Assembly (NCBI GenBank): GCA_038496445.1
Contig: JALMLS010000093.1
Location: forward strand, 861,710-925,709
Length of the DNA stretch: 64,000 nucleotides
Source: Trichosphaerium sp. ATCC 40318
Taxonomy: Eukaryota > Discosea > Flabellinia > Trichosidae
Reading direction: 5' to 3'
This document shows, in pieces, positions 47,571-59,500 of the stretch. The position numbers were made by a program, and so were the translations under genes. The notes beneath the pieces were generated by a model. The model saw only the letters and a list, made by a program, of their open reading frames with translations. It searched no databases and was not told the origin of the DNA. Within the stretch, counting starts at the first letter, position 1. The number at the start of each line of letters is the position of its first letter.

Positions 47571-49559
47571 TTACGTACATAAAGGGTATTTTTGTATTAT
47601 TTGGCTGTGATCTGTTACATGTTTGACGCCTTTTAAAAATGTAAACAATTGTGATTGTAGCCCTTCCAAGTGTATGTCATCAGATGCGTTATCAAGGTAA
47701 TCAATTGGTTTTGATTTGTCATGATAGCATTTATCAATACATTTAAGTATACCTACTCCCGTGGCACCTGACGAAACACATTTTTTTAAAATAATGCTTT
47801 TTGGGTTTTTTTTGCATTTAAGAAAGGCCAATACGAGAGTTTTAGTCTTTTCAGCTTGGTGTTCAGGAGCTAAAACCAATTAATAAATAACAAAGTTCTT
47901 TTAAACACGTACCCAAAAAAATGACAGTTTTTTTTTCTTTGACAGTTAACGTCCAATGCCTACAACAAAACTTAGAAAAACAAACAAACGTTGGTAGTAC
48001 CATGTTTGTGGGTAGTCCAACTCTAAACCAATTGCATCTGGAGAACAAGCGATGGTTACTTTGTCATCGTTGCCAAATATCACTGGTACAGGAGCAATCC
48101 AACTTGCAGAGTGATGATTGGAAAGACTCTTCTGTAAGAAAATGTAAGTTCGCAAAAACCAATTTGTTAAATTACGTGCCGCTTTATGTTTGTTAAAATC
48201 TGTTGGTGCAATTATTGATCCATCATACTTTAATCGTATCAATGCCCAAAGAGCTTTTTGCGTTAACACAAAGTTATCTTTAGCAAACAATGGCAAGAAT
48301 TCTCGAATGCTTATATGCTTATCCTTTTCTGTACAAAACTCATCTTTCTTGTCTATAACAATCTAACAACAAGCATAAAAGACTACAATAGCCAAAAAAC
48401 AGGTTAGTGTACTTTGTAGGGCGCAGAATTATTTTGTAACGGGGTTGGTGAGTGTGATGTATTTGATACCACAAGCGTTGATGGACCAATTGTTTGTAAT
48501 GACAATATGGCAGGCATAGGAGGCAACAAATAGTTCTCATTGTTAAAAAGTTGCTGATTATTGATTGCAGAACTTGGTGTTTGCTCAAACACAACCATTG
48601 GATGTTGATAATTGGGTGTAGTGCTGTAACAGTTGTTAATAAGTTTTAAAAGCTACGAGACAAAATTACGTACATAAAAGAAAAATCAGCCTCTGCATAC
48701 TTTGTCTTGATTGCAGCTAGCCTAACATCATACGACGTTGATACACGTTCTGTGATGGACGAGCCAAGAGCGAAGACATAGTGGTAACAATCACAATAAA
48801 ATACATTGTCGTCTTTGTGAGGTTTGAAAAAAATAGGCAACATAATGTTAGCCAACGCAACCAATCTGTGTGCTGTATCAAATAATAAGTGATGATAAAG
48901 GTGTAAACAACAGTACGTACTTGTTGTTGTTTTTTCTTCTTTAGATTGAAAGTGCAAGAAAAATTTTGAAACAGCTGCTTTGTATCTTTTTAGCACACTT
49001 TCTTCTCTATACTTATCTAATTCTTTGTATATTTCAACCAGTGACAATTTTGTGGAAGTTTCAAAGCTATTGTACACTTTCAAAACTGAAATTTCAAGTT
49101 CACTTCGAGCTGGAATGTTCTTGAATTTCGTAGCGAGCCAAAGATATTGTATCATCAACGGTCTTCTCCACGGCTATAAAATAATTAGCATTCAAACTGT
49201 TCAAAAACGACAAAAGAGATGCCAAGCATTTGTAAAAGAGTGCTGGCTATGTAACTTTATGATTGGTGGATAAAAAGAAGCAAGCGACAGAAATTTTGGA
49301 AGATGTGTACCATGTTTGTTGCAGTTTGCTTTTTTTTGAGCAACAGTTGCACATCAGCGTGTAAAGCGTCTAATTTTTTGTTTTGGTCTATGGTAATTTG
49401 TAAAAGTGTCTGAAAGCAGCCTGTGTAACAATAAATTGGTTGTAAGAGCGTAATGAGTCTACCTTGAAAATATCTAGATAATTGTTTCATTTCTTCTGCA
49501 GCTGTAGGAGGAACAGTTGTTTCATCACTGGCTACACGTTTTCTTTTACGAGTGCTCAT
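47571..49559 (-). CDS. Element 2 uncharacterised gene with basic start and coiled segment
   Basis: The start at 49559 gives MSTRKRKRVASDETTVPPTA, a likely nuclear signal. LDALHADVQLLLKKKQTATN is coiled, then exons with FKNIPARSELEISVLKVYNS, IYKELDKYREESVLKRYKAA and KDDNVFYCDCYHYVFALGSS. A Ser/Pro/Gln linker (PMVVFEQTPSSAINNQQLFN) leads to a C-terminal part: FAKDNFVLTQKALWALIRLK, HHSASWIAPVPVIFGNDDKV, KTKTLVLAFLKCKKNPKS and GATGVGILKCIDKCYHDKS. Stop at 47571. No known family. The layout resembles C1 of element 1 (for example AEKTKTLVLAF against AEMTARYIFAA), but this is only a hint. Confidence 0.5.
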
Positions 49560-50099
49560 CGTAAAAAATAACAGATTACGATGTGGATTATGATGTGGAT
49601 TATGTTCTGACTTAATGTGTTTGGTTTTTGTTCATCATATTGACATCTAGATGAGATGAAAGATGCGACACGTATGGTGATATGTCATATTGTTAAGTTA
49701 TACAATATATTTCTTTGAAAGTGTTTTTGTTTTGCAGCTACATTTGTTTATCGTAGGTTGGAGTCAAATGACCTAAATTTACTTACCAATAAGTTATATA
49801 GTGATTGTTGATGTGATCTAACGGACCTAAAGTGTTAAACGATGACAAACATCAAAAAAAAGCTATAAAGCGTTAAATTAGGTTATTTTTGCGTAGAAAA
49901 AAGACATGGTGCATTTGTAATGTTGTTTGGTTCAACATAGAAATGTGTTGCGTTGAACTGATCAGTCATGAACAATTGTGCTTGTGAACAGCATCAAATT
50001 CTTGTTTTGAGCCATTTCCGACAGACGAAACTGAAAGTAGTGTAATATGATTTTTTATAGAAGTCATGGTTGTTTCATGAATCCATGTTCCCTTTTGAC
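49560..50099. other. Element 2 interval without a clear gene
   Basis: AT-rich DNA between divergent genes. A short open stretch near 50010-50040 (EPFPTDETESSVI) might be a first exon of the following plus-strand gene. Otherwise nothing is seen. Confidence 0.35.
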
Positions 50100-50763
50100 A
50101 CAACCAATTGCTTTTTACTAGCTCTTTTGCCAACACCAGAGACCATTGAAGTGCTTAAAGAGCTTTTATTAACATAAAGGACTTGACACAAATAAGCAGG
50201 CATTGGGATACTTTGAAAACAAAGATATCACCAATGTTATAGCAAAAGCAACAACAAGTGACTTGGTTGACAGGGTTGAACTCAAAGTGGCAGTAAAGAT
50301 GCTCAAAACAGTATTCAAAGAGAGAGTGGTGTTCAAACTGGTACTTTCCAATGCGATGTATGTGATATCTCAACTAAAGACAAGCTGTAAAAACTATATA
50401 CAAGTGTTAACAGAGGCTGTTTGTAGCACTTGCTCACGAACTAGTATTGAACGCGAACGACTTATCCATCACGGTTCAATTTGACAGTGTAGACCTAAAA
50501 GAATGACGCACAATCAAGATACTTCGAAGACATCTTAACAGCCTGCTATACATTGCTAAAGTTATCAATGGCAGACACTGGACATATAGAAATCAGTGTG
50601 CATGATAACTTACCTTTAAAAGTAAGACCATATCATCTGTTCAGGTTGTCAGGGTGATACACAGCATTGTATTGGACGACGTTGAAGATAAATCGCACCT
50701 TTCACCATCAAGTGACTCTTTACATCACACAAGTCTGGTCACTAAAGACAAACCATCATTCTG
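50100..50763 (+). CDS. Element 2 gene F, uncharacterised, distantly like gene D
   Basis: Exon-like segments on the plus strand: LLPTPETIEVLKELLL (about 50123-50170); NKQALGYFENKDITNVIAKA with TTSDLVDRVELKVAVKMLKT; VALAHELVLNANDLSITVQF; DAQSRYFEDILTACYTLLKL with MADTGHIEISVHDNLPLK; and VIHSIVLDDVEDKSHLSPSS, ending TKDKPSF with the stop at about 50763. Exon joins are not certain and stop codons between segments are explained only by introns. The last two exons resemble the end of gene D in element 1. About 200 aa, function unknown. Confidence 0.4.
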
Positions 50764-50846
50764 AAACAAGTAAAACGTACCAAAGCATGAACTGTCTGTG
50801 TTGATTGCTCAGTCTGTGTTTGTTGTGATGGCTGCATTGGCGTTGC

Positions 50847-51574
50847 TTATATTGCTTGGACGGCTTGAACGGCTTGAACAGCTTGAACAACCTGAGGTAC
50901 CAGCTTTTGTGATGTCATATTGTTAGAGTTATTAGGATTAATGCCATTAGCTTGTTTTCTGACTGGCGACAGTGCTGCTGAGGCTGTTTGTGTTTGTGCA
51001 AAAGCGACTAAAAGTAAGAAATGAGTGAAATTTATGAATAAAATTTGTACATACTCTTTCATAGCATAGCTGTGGGTAAACCACCGTTTAGTGGCGTGTA
51101 AGCTACATGTGGAACGTTTTGAGCCATTGTTGCACGTTGAGGCATATTTTGAGAGATAGCGCCCATTGCGTAACTGTACACCACTACACAACGCAGTTAG
51201 TAACGCAAAAGTACTTTGAGGTGGCATACCGCCTTGAAGCGATCAAATTAGCTCTAGCAACTAGCTGCTTGTTGCATTGCAACATGGTTCACCAAGAAAG
51301 TTGTTTGTTGTGGCGACATGTCCTTTGTAGAAGCTGTTTGGGTTCATCGTATGTTGTCTTACGCCCGTATTTGCTGTTTATTCAGCAAGTAGCCACTAAA
51401 GGCATTTTGTGATTCTGGGTTTTTAACCTCTATTGCTTGTGTTGGTGCGACTTGTTCATTTCCTTGCACACATTGTTCGTTTGGCGTCATTTGTGCAGGT
51501 GAACCTGTTAGTTGCGCATTGTTTGCAAGTTGCGTTTGCACAATTTCACCTTTAGTCCTGCCGGACCAAAACAA
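50847..51574 (-). CDS. Element 2 Gln/Asn-rich low-complexity protein
   Basis: The minus-strand start at 51574 gives MFWSGRTKGEIVQTQLANNA, with QMTPNEQCVQGNEQVAPTQA. Further exons contain MPQRATMAQNVPHVAYTPLN and TQTASAALSPVRKQANGINP, ending VVQAVQAVQAVQAI with the stop at 50847. Exon joins around 51180-51350 are uncertain. It starts 32 bp after the stop of the F-box/MORN gene on the same strand. No domain is seen; it is probably disordered. Confidence 0.4.
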
Positions 51575-51605
51575 AACGAAACAAATACATGAATAAAGGT
51601 TTTAT

Positions 51606-52682
51606 TTACTTGGTCAAATCTATTACTTCTTTTTTAATCTTATATTTGCCAGTTTTCATCTTTAAGATAAAAAGATCGGTACAATTGAATTTTACTTTGC
51701 GTCCTTTGATGTACCTATAACCCGATTCAAAAGTGTTGGTTTCATCATAGTTACGCGTGTGTCCATGAAGGTATCCATTCTTATAATTTCGTACAGTTTG
51801 TCTGCTACCGTTTTCACGAAAGCGTTTGAAGACCACCATTGCACCGTTCTTGTATTCACATACCTTACGTACATTTCCGCATGGATAATATGCAGTCAGT
51901 TTTCCGTGTTTTACTCCTTGATGGAACGGTATAATGCGAACTATTTGGTTGTTCTCGTAAAAACGAGCTTGGCCGTGTTTCTTACCATTGACAACGGGTA
52001 CTGAAGCAAACAAGTTACCTTGACTATACAAACGTTGTAATCCATCAACATGTCCACCAAAAAAGATACGAGTTCTAGTCTTGTTTCCGTTCTTGTCGTA
52101 GTCTGTAGATTCTCCATGTTTTACTCCAAGAGAGTACTGCTGGTCAAGTGCAACACTTCCGTCTTGAAAGTAATGCACATCTTTACCGTGTTTCATACCC
52201 TTTTTATAGTCCGTCTTTGATTTGATAGTGCCATTACGAAAATACTTGATAAGTTCAGATTCCAGAGAACCGAATTCTATTTTGCATTTGCTTATCAGCT
52301 CGCCAGAATTGTGATATTGCTTAAATTCACCGTGATACACTCCATAATAATAATTTCCGTGTGTGTATGTGTCGTCTTTTATGAATACGGCAGGTCCATG
52401 TGGTGATCCTCGACGATAACTACGCTTACCACAAATAGGCTTGTTCCAATTTTGTGTCCAAGTTCCTATCGGTTCCAAATCCTCATTAAAACGCATTAAT
52501 GCCAAATATTTGCATACTAGAGGCATTAACACATACGCTTCATAGGCAAATGAACAAATGAAGGCAATCTCCTTCAAGGAAAAGTCTAACAACGACTATC
52601 GTTTGTTAGTGTTGGAAAAAACTAAATTCCGTACGTGACAGAGTTGACTTGGCGTAGTTTGTAGGCGCTTTTGATTTTGCAT
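51606..52682 (-). CDS. F-box protein with long MORN/YwqK-type repeat array
   Basis: I start it at the ATG at 52682 (MQNQKRLQTTPSQLCH). An intron (GTACGG to GATAG) follows and then one open exon to the stop at 51606. The exon begins with an F-box-like helix set (SLLDFSLKEIAFICSFAYEA, LMPLVCKYLALM). About eleven repeats of 22-23 residues follow, each with a G-x-x-H-G core: GSPHGPAVFI, GVYHGEFKQYHNSGEL, KGMKHGKDVHYFQDGS, GVKHGESTDYDKNGNK, NGKKHGQARFYENNQ, QGVKHGKLTAYYPCGN and NGYLHGHTRNYDE. These are YwqK/MORN-type repeats, which form a beta-sheet. F-box plus MORN proteins are also common in giant viruses, where they are thought to redirect ubiquitin ligases. It is cargo of a transposon here. 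It diverges from A2 across a gap of about 1.1 kb. Confidence 0.78.
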
Positions 52683-53747
52683 GCTAATCCTAAGTACATT
52701 ATTAGTTCGTGTTTTGGGATTGTACAAAAAAAGAACAAATCACATAAATAAATACTCTTGTACTAAAAATGGGTGCACGTCCTCAATGTTGTTTTGTTTT
52801 GTACGTTTTTGAGGAGTTCTACGCGTTTAAAGCGAAAACGCGGTTCTTAGACGATTAAAGTGGAAATACACTTTAAACGCACTTGCCACGCACTTGAAAC
52901 TCAAAAATATAGGCAAATCGTCCTTTTTCTAGTTTTAAAAACAATTTTTGTGCACTAGCCATGGAAATGCACTTTAATGCTAAAAACCGCTAAAATTAAG
53001 AGACTACGTACATTTTTTGCAAGAAATACTCGTTTATTTACTAACGTCGCTATTTTATGGTAAAAAGATGAGAATCAACCTTATACAGTACGTACATTAT
53101 GTGTTAGGCGTATTTAGGCGTCTATTCGTTGGTTAGAAGGCAAAGTAAGAAAGAAAAAACTTAAGCTGGTTCAAAGAACCACCAAAAGTCGCATTTGGTG
53201 TAGAATAGCGTTTTACGCTATTTAAACCTGTACAATAGCTTTACACAAGGTACGTAAGGTGCTACAAGAAGTTTAGGTTGATTTGTTTACTAGAGAACCT
53301 ATATAATCGAAGATTTGCGTTGGAACAGTACGTTTCTCTATTTTACATTGCATTTAACGTAGCGTTGGTTATGTTGCACAAGTTTAGATGTTGTGTTGTG
53401 TATAATGCATCAAGTCGTGAGCTGCAAGTCTTAGTTGTTGCAGATGCAAAGCGTTTGTCTTCTATACGATGAGAGTAAAACAGTGTAATGAAACTGCGTT
53501 GCCAATGCAGTTGCAATAAAAACGACTGAGGTATCGTTTTGAGCGAAAAGAAAGCTACACCGATGTTCAGATACGTTTGAAGAGTTTTCGTCAAGGAAAA
53601 GTACAACAACGTTTAAAACCGTTGTTAATGGCAATGTTAACATGCAAGATTACAATGGTGGTGTCAAATGAGCAATTTTGTTATGCTAGTGAACATTTAC
53701 ACTTATTTTTTGATTAAGCGTACTAACTCAATTTAGAATTGTTGATC
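52683..53747. other. Divergent intergenic interval of element 2
   Basis: 1,065 bp between the F-box/MORN gene (minus) and A2 (plus). No coding exon is recognised. It holds AT-rich DNA with a weak repetition of CACTTTAA/AACGC motifs near 52860-52990. It should contain the promoters of both genes. Confidence 0.4.
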
Positions 53748-56430
53748 ATGAGCGTAGAAACACCCAACAAGAAACGGTACGTCAACAAAGCACAAGTTTG
53801 ATTGTAACTTTATTAATAGCAAACGTTCAACTGTCAGTTCTCACACCAGCTCTCTTAAAGTAAAATTTCATCAACCTGCAGCTGTACTAATGCGTGTGCT
53901 TGGTTTAACACTCATTGTTTTCTTTAGCCATCAACGTATGCAACTGAAGCTCAAATTGAAGACTTAACGAAACAGCTACAAGTAGCTTGCAAGTCTGTGG
54001 CAAGTGTTTGTGCCACAGTATCAAGCATTAGCAATTTTCCGTTGTCTGGTAAAGGTTGGATCCTTACCAAAAAACACATCAAACAAACATCTAACAACGA
54101 AGACGTGAGAACAATATTAGCCACAGAGACTCCAAATTGTCTTTTATCCAGCAATTATATTTCAGCAATTAAAAAGGTACGCTTACATCATCTTTTTTTG
54201 TTTGTATTAACCACAATTGCATAGGCTGAAAGCCAAAGTACTTTCACAGTACTACAAATTCACAATGAGGCAATGTACATGGCAACAAAGGCTACGCAAC
54301 CTGGACAAACGATATCACTGGTTCCAAGATTAGCACATTGCGCGATCGTCTCGTTGAAACAAAATGGATCTGTTATTCCTACACAAGAAGACGAAATGCG
54401 AATGATCGACAGCGCTCGAACAAGCTCGAGAAATAATATCATTGTTAAGTTAGATGTGAATGTACCCATGAAAGGTTTCATCACAAGGCAAAAAATAACA
54501 GGACAACGCCACAAATTAACAGCAGGTGCAAGAAACAGCATATATTTGTATCATGTGCCGAATGAAGATAATGTGCAAAGTATACTTGGCTGTTGTAAGC
54601 AATTTGCAATGAAAAACTCGCATCTCTTAAGACATAAGGTACATACGATAGTTTAATCGTATTGTTTACTTGATTTAGATAATAGCAATAGACAGTAAAT
54701 CTGCGTTTACTGCGTATAAAATTAAAAAACAAAGAAGCTGGTTTTTCAACTCATCATGGATTGTTCCGTTTACTGGTAAAATGGCTGGCAACAGACACAT
54801 GTTCAATTGGTCAAAGACTGATGCGCAGGACAATATTCTTTTACAGCCTTTGATCGATTTGCACATGACGATGAGCAAAAATGCAAATAGTCGCGATTTT
54901 AATGAACAGGGAACTCTTTGCATCAGCTTAAAAGTAAGCAAACGTTCAAACAGTTAACTCGTAACATTATACTAGGAATACATTCCAGGTTGCACAGGAA
55001 TTCCCTTTCATGTTGACGGTGGCATAAACAGCCACGTAAATGAAACTAATGGCATCACTTGTTTTGGGTTTACATTGCGAGATTCTATCGACTGTAATTT
55101 AAAAACAATAGAGGTTGAAGGTAAACTGCAAGTAGTTGTTCATCACAGTTAATTGTATCATTAGGAAGCCACAAAACTCACATTTTAACAGGCAATAACT
55201 TTATATGGGCATTGCATGGTAGTTGTGCTAATGGCAAAGGCGCTGGAGGAGTAAGACACAAACTAGACATAACTGAGTTGCAACACAAACAAAGTGTCTG
55301 GACCATAGTATTACGACGCATGATTTTACACACAGGAAAGGTTTGTGCTAGAATCCAATGTTTACAACTTTTTTCACATCACTTTAGATTGATGACGCAA
55401 TAGACAACAAAATTGCTTTTATAAACCAACTGAGCGCTTCTTTGAAACAATATCCAAATTTAAAGCCGTTGAGCCATAAGTTGGAGCTAAATACCTCATC
55501 AATTCGATACCAGGCAAACAAACATCTTTTGTTAAATGTGTTGGAGCTTCAGGCAACCCAAGGTTTACCAAAAGATGGATTATTTTGTTTACATGAAGGA
55601 GATTTACTCATGTCTGACTGTCACGCCTTGTATGCTTTGGGCTTGTACAATAATCCATACTGGGCTTTGCATGGAAATAAGAATGTTGGTTTGAAGGTTA
55701 TCATCAAGCCTGGGATGTATAACAATGAGTACTTTTATTCTTCTTTTACAGTAGCTTGTTGATTGTTGTTTTAGAATTGTACACAAAAATTGGATGTTAG
55801 TTCGTTTAAGTGACCACAAAACACACTACAATAGACAAGTGGATTACATCAAAAAATCTATTGAATTACAAGCTAAGCACCCTACTGACAGATTTAAAGG
55901 CAAAACGTACACCATTTTACCTTTAAATGCAACCAACGCAGATGTTGAAATACAAAAAAAATATCAATGTGAATTTCCAAATTGTACGTCAGTCCGATAC
56001 TCAATTTGCTAAACACATATTTGTGCAGGTTCAAAAGCAATTGGGCATGTGCAAGAGTGGTATGTGCATGGCATTGTGTACAATTACCAAGAGCGCATTG
56101 CTGTCTTTAGAAGAGAGCGCAGACAAAAAATGGCTTTGTTGGAACCTTTTGAAATAGTCGAAAAAGATAAAACTGACAGCTTCACTTTAGTAGACACCAG
56201 CTTGACATGTGAATGTTGTTTATACAAACCCAAATTTATTACCACCTTTATGTTCGAACCTACACAAGCACCTGTCGATGTAGATCATGAAGCAAACACT
56301 GCAGCATTTAATAGTGCGGTCAACAATTCAACGGTACTTGTTTTGATCCATATACATTGATTTTCAGCTTAAATTCTGTTTGTAGACTCTTGCAAAGTTT
56401 CCATTTAACATGCACAGCTCACGTGTATGA
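53748..56430 (+). CDS. Element 2 companion protein A2
   Basis: The start at 53748 gives MSVETPNKKR. Exons follow: STYATEAQIEDLTKQLQVAC with SVASVCATVSSISNFPLSGK; FTVLQIHNEAMYMATKATQP with RNSIYLYHVPNEDNVQSILG; WFFNSSWIVPFTGKMAGNRH; IPGCTGIPFHVDGGINSHVN; TGNNFIWALHGSCANGKGAG with QSVWTIVLRRMILHTGK; NQLSASLKQYPNLKPLSHKL with GLFCLHEGDLLMSDCHAL; YALGLYNNPYWALHGNKNVG; and LTCECCLYKPKFITTFMFEP. The last exon ends LAKFPFNMHSSRV with the stop at 56428-56430. It lies 95 bp upstream of transposase B2, co-oriented, exactly as A1 lies upstream of B1. It shares with A1 the IYLY/VYLY, W-(I/x)-x-P-x-(T/S)-G, GNxFxWxLHG, VLRxxxx and CxCC segments. It lacks the acidic N-terminal repeat of A1. No known family. 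Confidence 0.7.
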
Positions 56431-56525
56431 GCAGCCTCATAATTGTTAGTTACAAGTCAATAAAAATGGCACAGAAATACGACGACTTTAAATAAATAAA
56501 GATATTTTTTCACTTGCAACTCTAA

Positions 56526-59500
56526 ATGAATCAAAGGTATACTTGCGTGGCTTGTAATACCTGTTTATGGCGAAGCAATCGTGCAAGACATGAACAAACA
56601 AGTTTACACAAAAGCAACTTATTACTGCGAACAATATCAAATAATGCATTACGTACTAGATCAGAACCTAATGGCCACAATTACGACACAATTAACTTAT
56701 TGCGTACTTGTTTTGTCAAAACTCCCTGAAACTAACTTATTTAGCTTCTTTGGGCGTAGAAACAACAAATTTGCAGGACAATGTTACAAATTGGGTTGAA
56801 AATACGCCATCTTTTATCCATCATCCAAACCATCCCGAAACAATGCTCAGCCAGTCAATTATCTCCAAAACTACTCATGACAACAACCTTACAGAAAATG
56901 ATCAACGCGTTGAAAATCAAAATGTAAACTTATGTGAACGTACAGCTGTTAGAATACAACAAATGGAGTTTGTTACAACTTTGCAATCGAGCATTCCGAC
57001 GATAGAAAATGCTTCAGCAACTGACCAATTTTTGTACTTGGTACGAAAACTGCAACTAGAACAACAATTGCCAGATGAAAATGTCAAGCTATGGTTGAAC
57101 TTTTTCAAAACAGCTGAAACGATCTTCAATCAACAAACCAGATCTTTCGATGCGACAACTTCTCAATCGCCGCTTTCTTTTTTCGAAAACAAATTGAGTG
57201 TTGCTTCCAGTAAAAAAACTTTTCAAAAGGTACAACCAATCACACTTGTTCATTGTATTGTTAACATCACTTCAGTACACCCCAAAACTCAACATGCAAA
57301 CCATACGCATCAAAACTACAAATAACTCATTTATGGAAATTCCGTTCATTCCTCCATCTGAATATGTGAGATTGCTCATGTATCATTTGGAAGATAGAGA
57401 CAGCATAAATGACAACTCTAAATATCCACACAAGGTGGATAGAGCTGATGTAAATGGCGATATCACCAATGTGCAAATATTCGAAGGCCCAGAAACATCA
57501 CAACGATACCACGATATGTATCTTGATGTAGAAAAAACAAAACAAAACATAAGGCTTGCAGGTGCTGTTCAGCTTTGACGTTCCTTCTGTTATAACTTTA
57601 AAGTTTAGCTTATGTCTGCCATGATGATTTTACATACGATAAAAAGGATAGTTTTGGTCCTATGTATCTGGTTATTTGGAACATGCCAAACAGCGAAGAA
57701 ATGCAAGGGAAAATGACTTTGTTTGTGTTACCCACCAATGTAGTGATGGCAAATGCAATGAAGTATGTTGTAGATGACATTGCAATGATGTATGATGGCA
57801 TTGAACTTCATAGCCCCAAATTGAAACGTGTACGAACACTTTTATTTCATTGTTGTTCTTTACTCTAATTGTTACAGACTTTCAAAGTGTACTTAAGATT
57901 GGAAAAAATACTAGGAGACATGCCAGGAACATGCAAGGTTCTTTGTACGTTAAATTAATTACAAATACTATGCTAAGTTGATAGCTATAAAAAACCATGG
58001 TTCCAACCTTCCGTGCCGCGTTTGTGACATATCTAAAAATGGTTTAAAAAACCTGCAAAATAATTACAAAAAACGAACAAAGGATCAAGCAATCATTGTG
58101 TACAATAACCATAATATGTCCAACACCAACAAGCTATATTCTTTGTGTTTTAATGCCTTTGTACGTAATTACAGCTTTACAAACTCTTTGACACTGTTTG
58201 TAGTCACCGTTTTTGTTTCTACCCAATTTTGACATTTTCCAACATTCTCCTTTTTGTCCCTTCCACAATATTCTATTGGGTATTTCAAAACAGGTATTAA
58301 TAGGCACACTTGAAATGCTTCAAGAAAAGCATTCAAGGGCTGTGCAAAAACAAATTAATGCCAATATCGAATGGTATAAAAAGCAAAAGCACGTTTCTAT
58401 CAACAAGTACACGTTTGTTTACATGAATTTATCATTAACATTGATTTTAGAATGAAAGCAGTATGGGATAAACAAGGAGACTTGTGTTTGGTTCAACATG
58501 GTTGGGATGGAGCTGATACAAGATCTTTTTTGCAAATGGCATTGTTTGTGTTCAGGTCGTTCAGGTCTAAAATTTTCGAGCTGTTTTTATGGTAGATACC
58601 ATGGATTTGTGGTATAATTATACCATTGATTACAATTTTATACCACAAATTCCAGTATAATATACCATAAATCAAAGGATTTATACCATAAAACAGCCAA
58701 ATTATACCATAAATATGCAGTAGAAAGTGCGAATTTATACCATATTTTTTCACCTGAAAAAATGCAATATATGGTATAATTCTACCATAAAACACGGTAT
58801 AAAACACAGTATAATACCACAAAGTCTGGTATATTATACCTTAAAACTTGGTAGATTATACCACAAAACCAGGTGTATTATACCGTGTAAAAACTGTTCT
58901 AATAATAAAACCACATTTATTAATACATTTTTTTGTTTACATCCGTGACCTTTGGTTTTGTCCATATCCTCTTTTGTGGTAGTTGACACATCAAATAACC
59001 TTCAAAAAAAATATTGTACTTGCTGTAAGTGCATCGAATGGACATAGCATGAAAACTAGAAGAAGAATTAGTGAAGGCTTGATGCACAAAATAAATAGTT
59101 GTACAAAAATTGCTGTTTTGTTGTGGTGGCAGCACTGGGAGTAACAAATGACCTGTGTGGTGGAGCCAAATCAAGACTAAAACAAAGAAATGAAAATAAC
59201 TGCCAACTTCATCGGAAACAAGTTCTAGCAGAATCGTACCTGTTAGTTAACACATCTTGGTTTTTTTTTTATCATCTATCTAGCTTGGTTAAAACCTATG
59301 GCAAGCGGCTTCAAAACAACTACTTTTAGCGTACCTTGTGTTGTGTGGGCGATAAACTGGACAAGACTTAGTTTTGTGCTCTGACTTAGCCAATTGGTTT
59401 ACAATATCACTCGTAAGGTCAACGCATGGGTGTGAAGCCTAAATGCTATCTGTTCTGGCAAATGCGGGCGTTTAGTAGGGAAAAATTCAAAAAAATCCAA

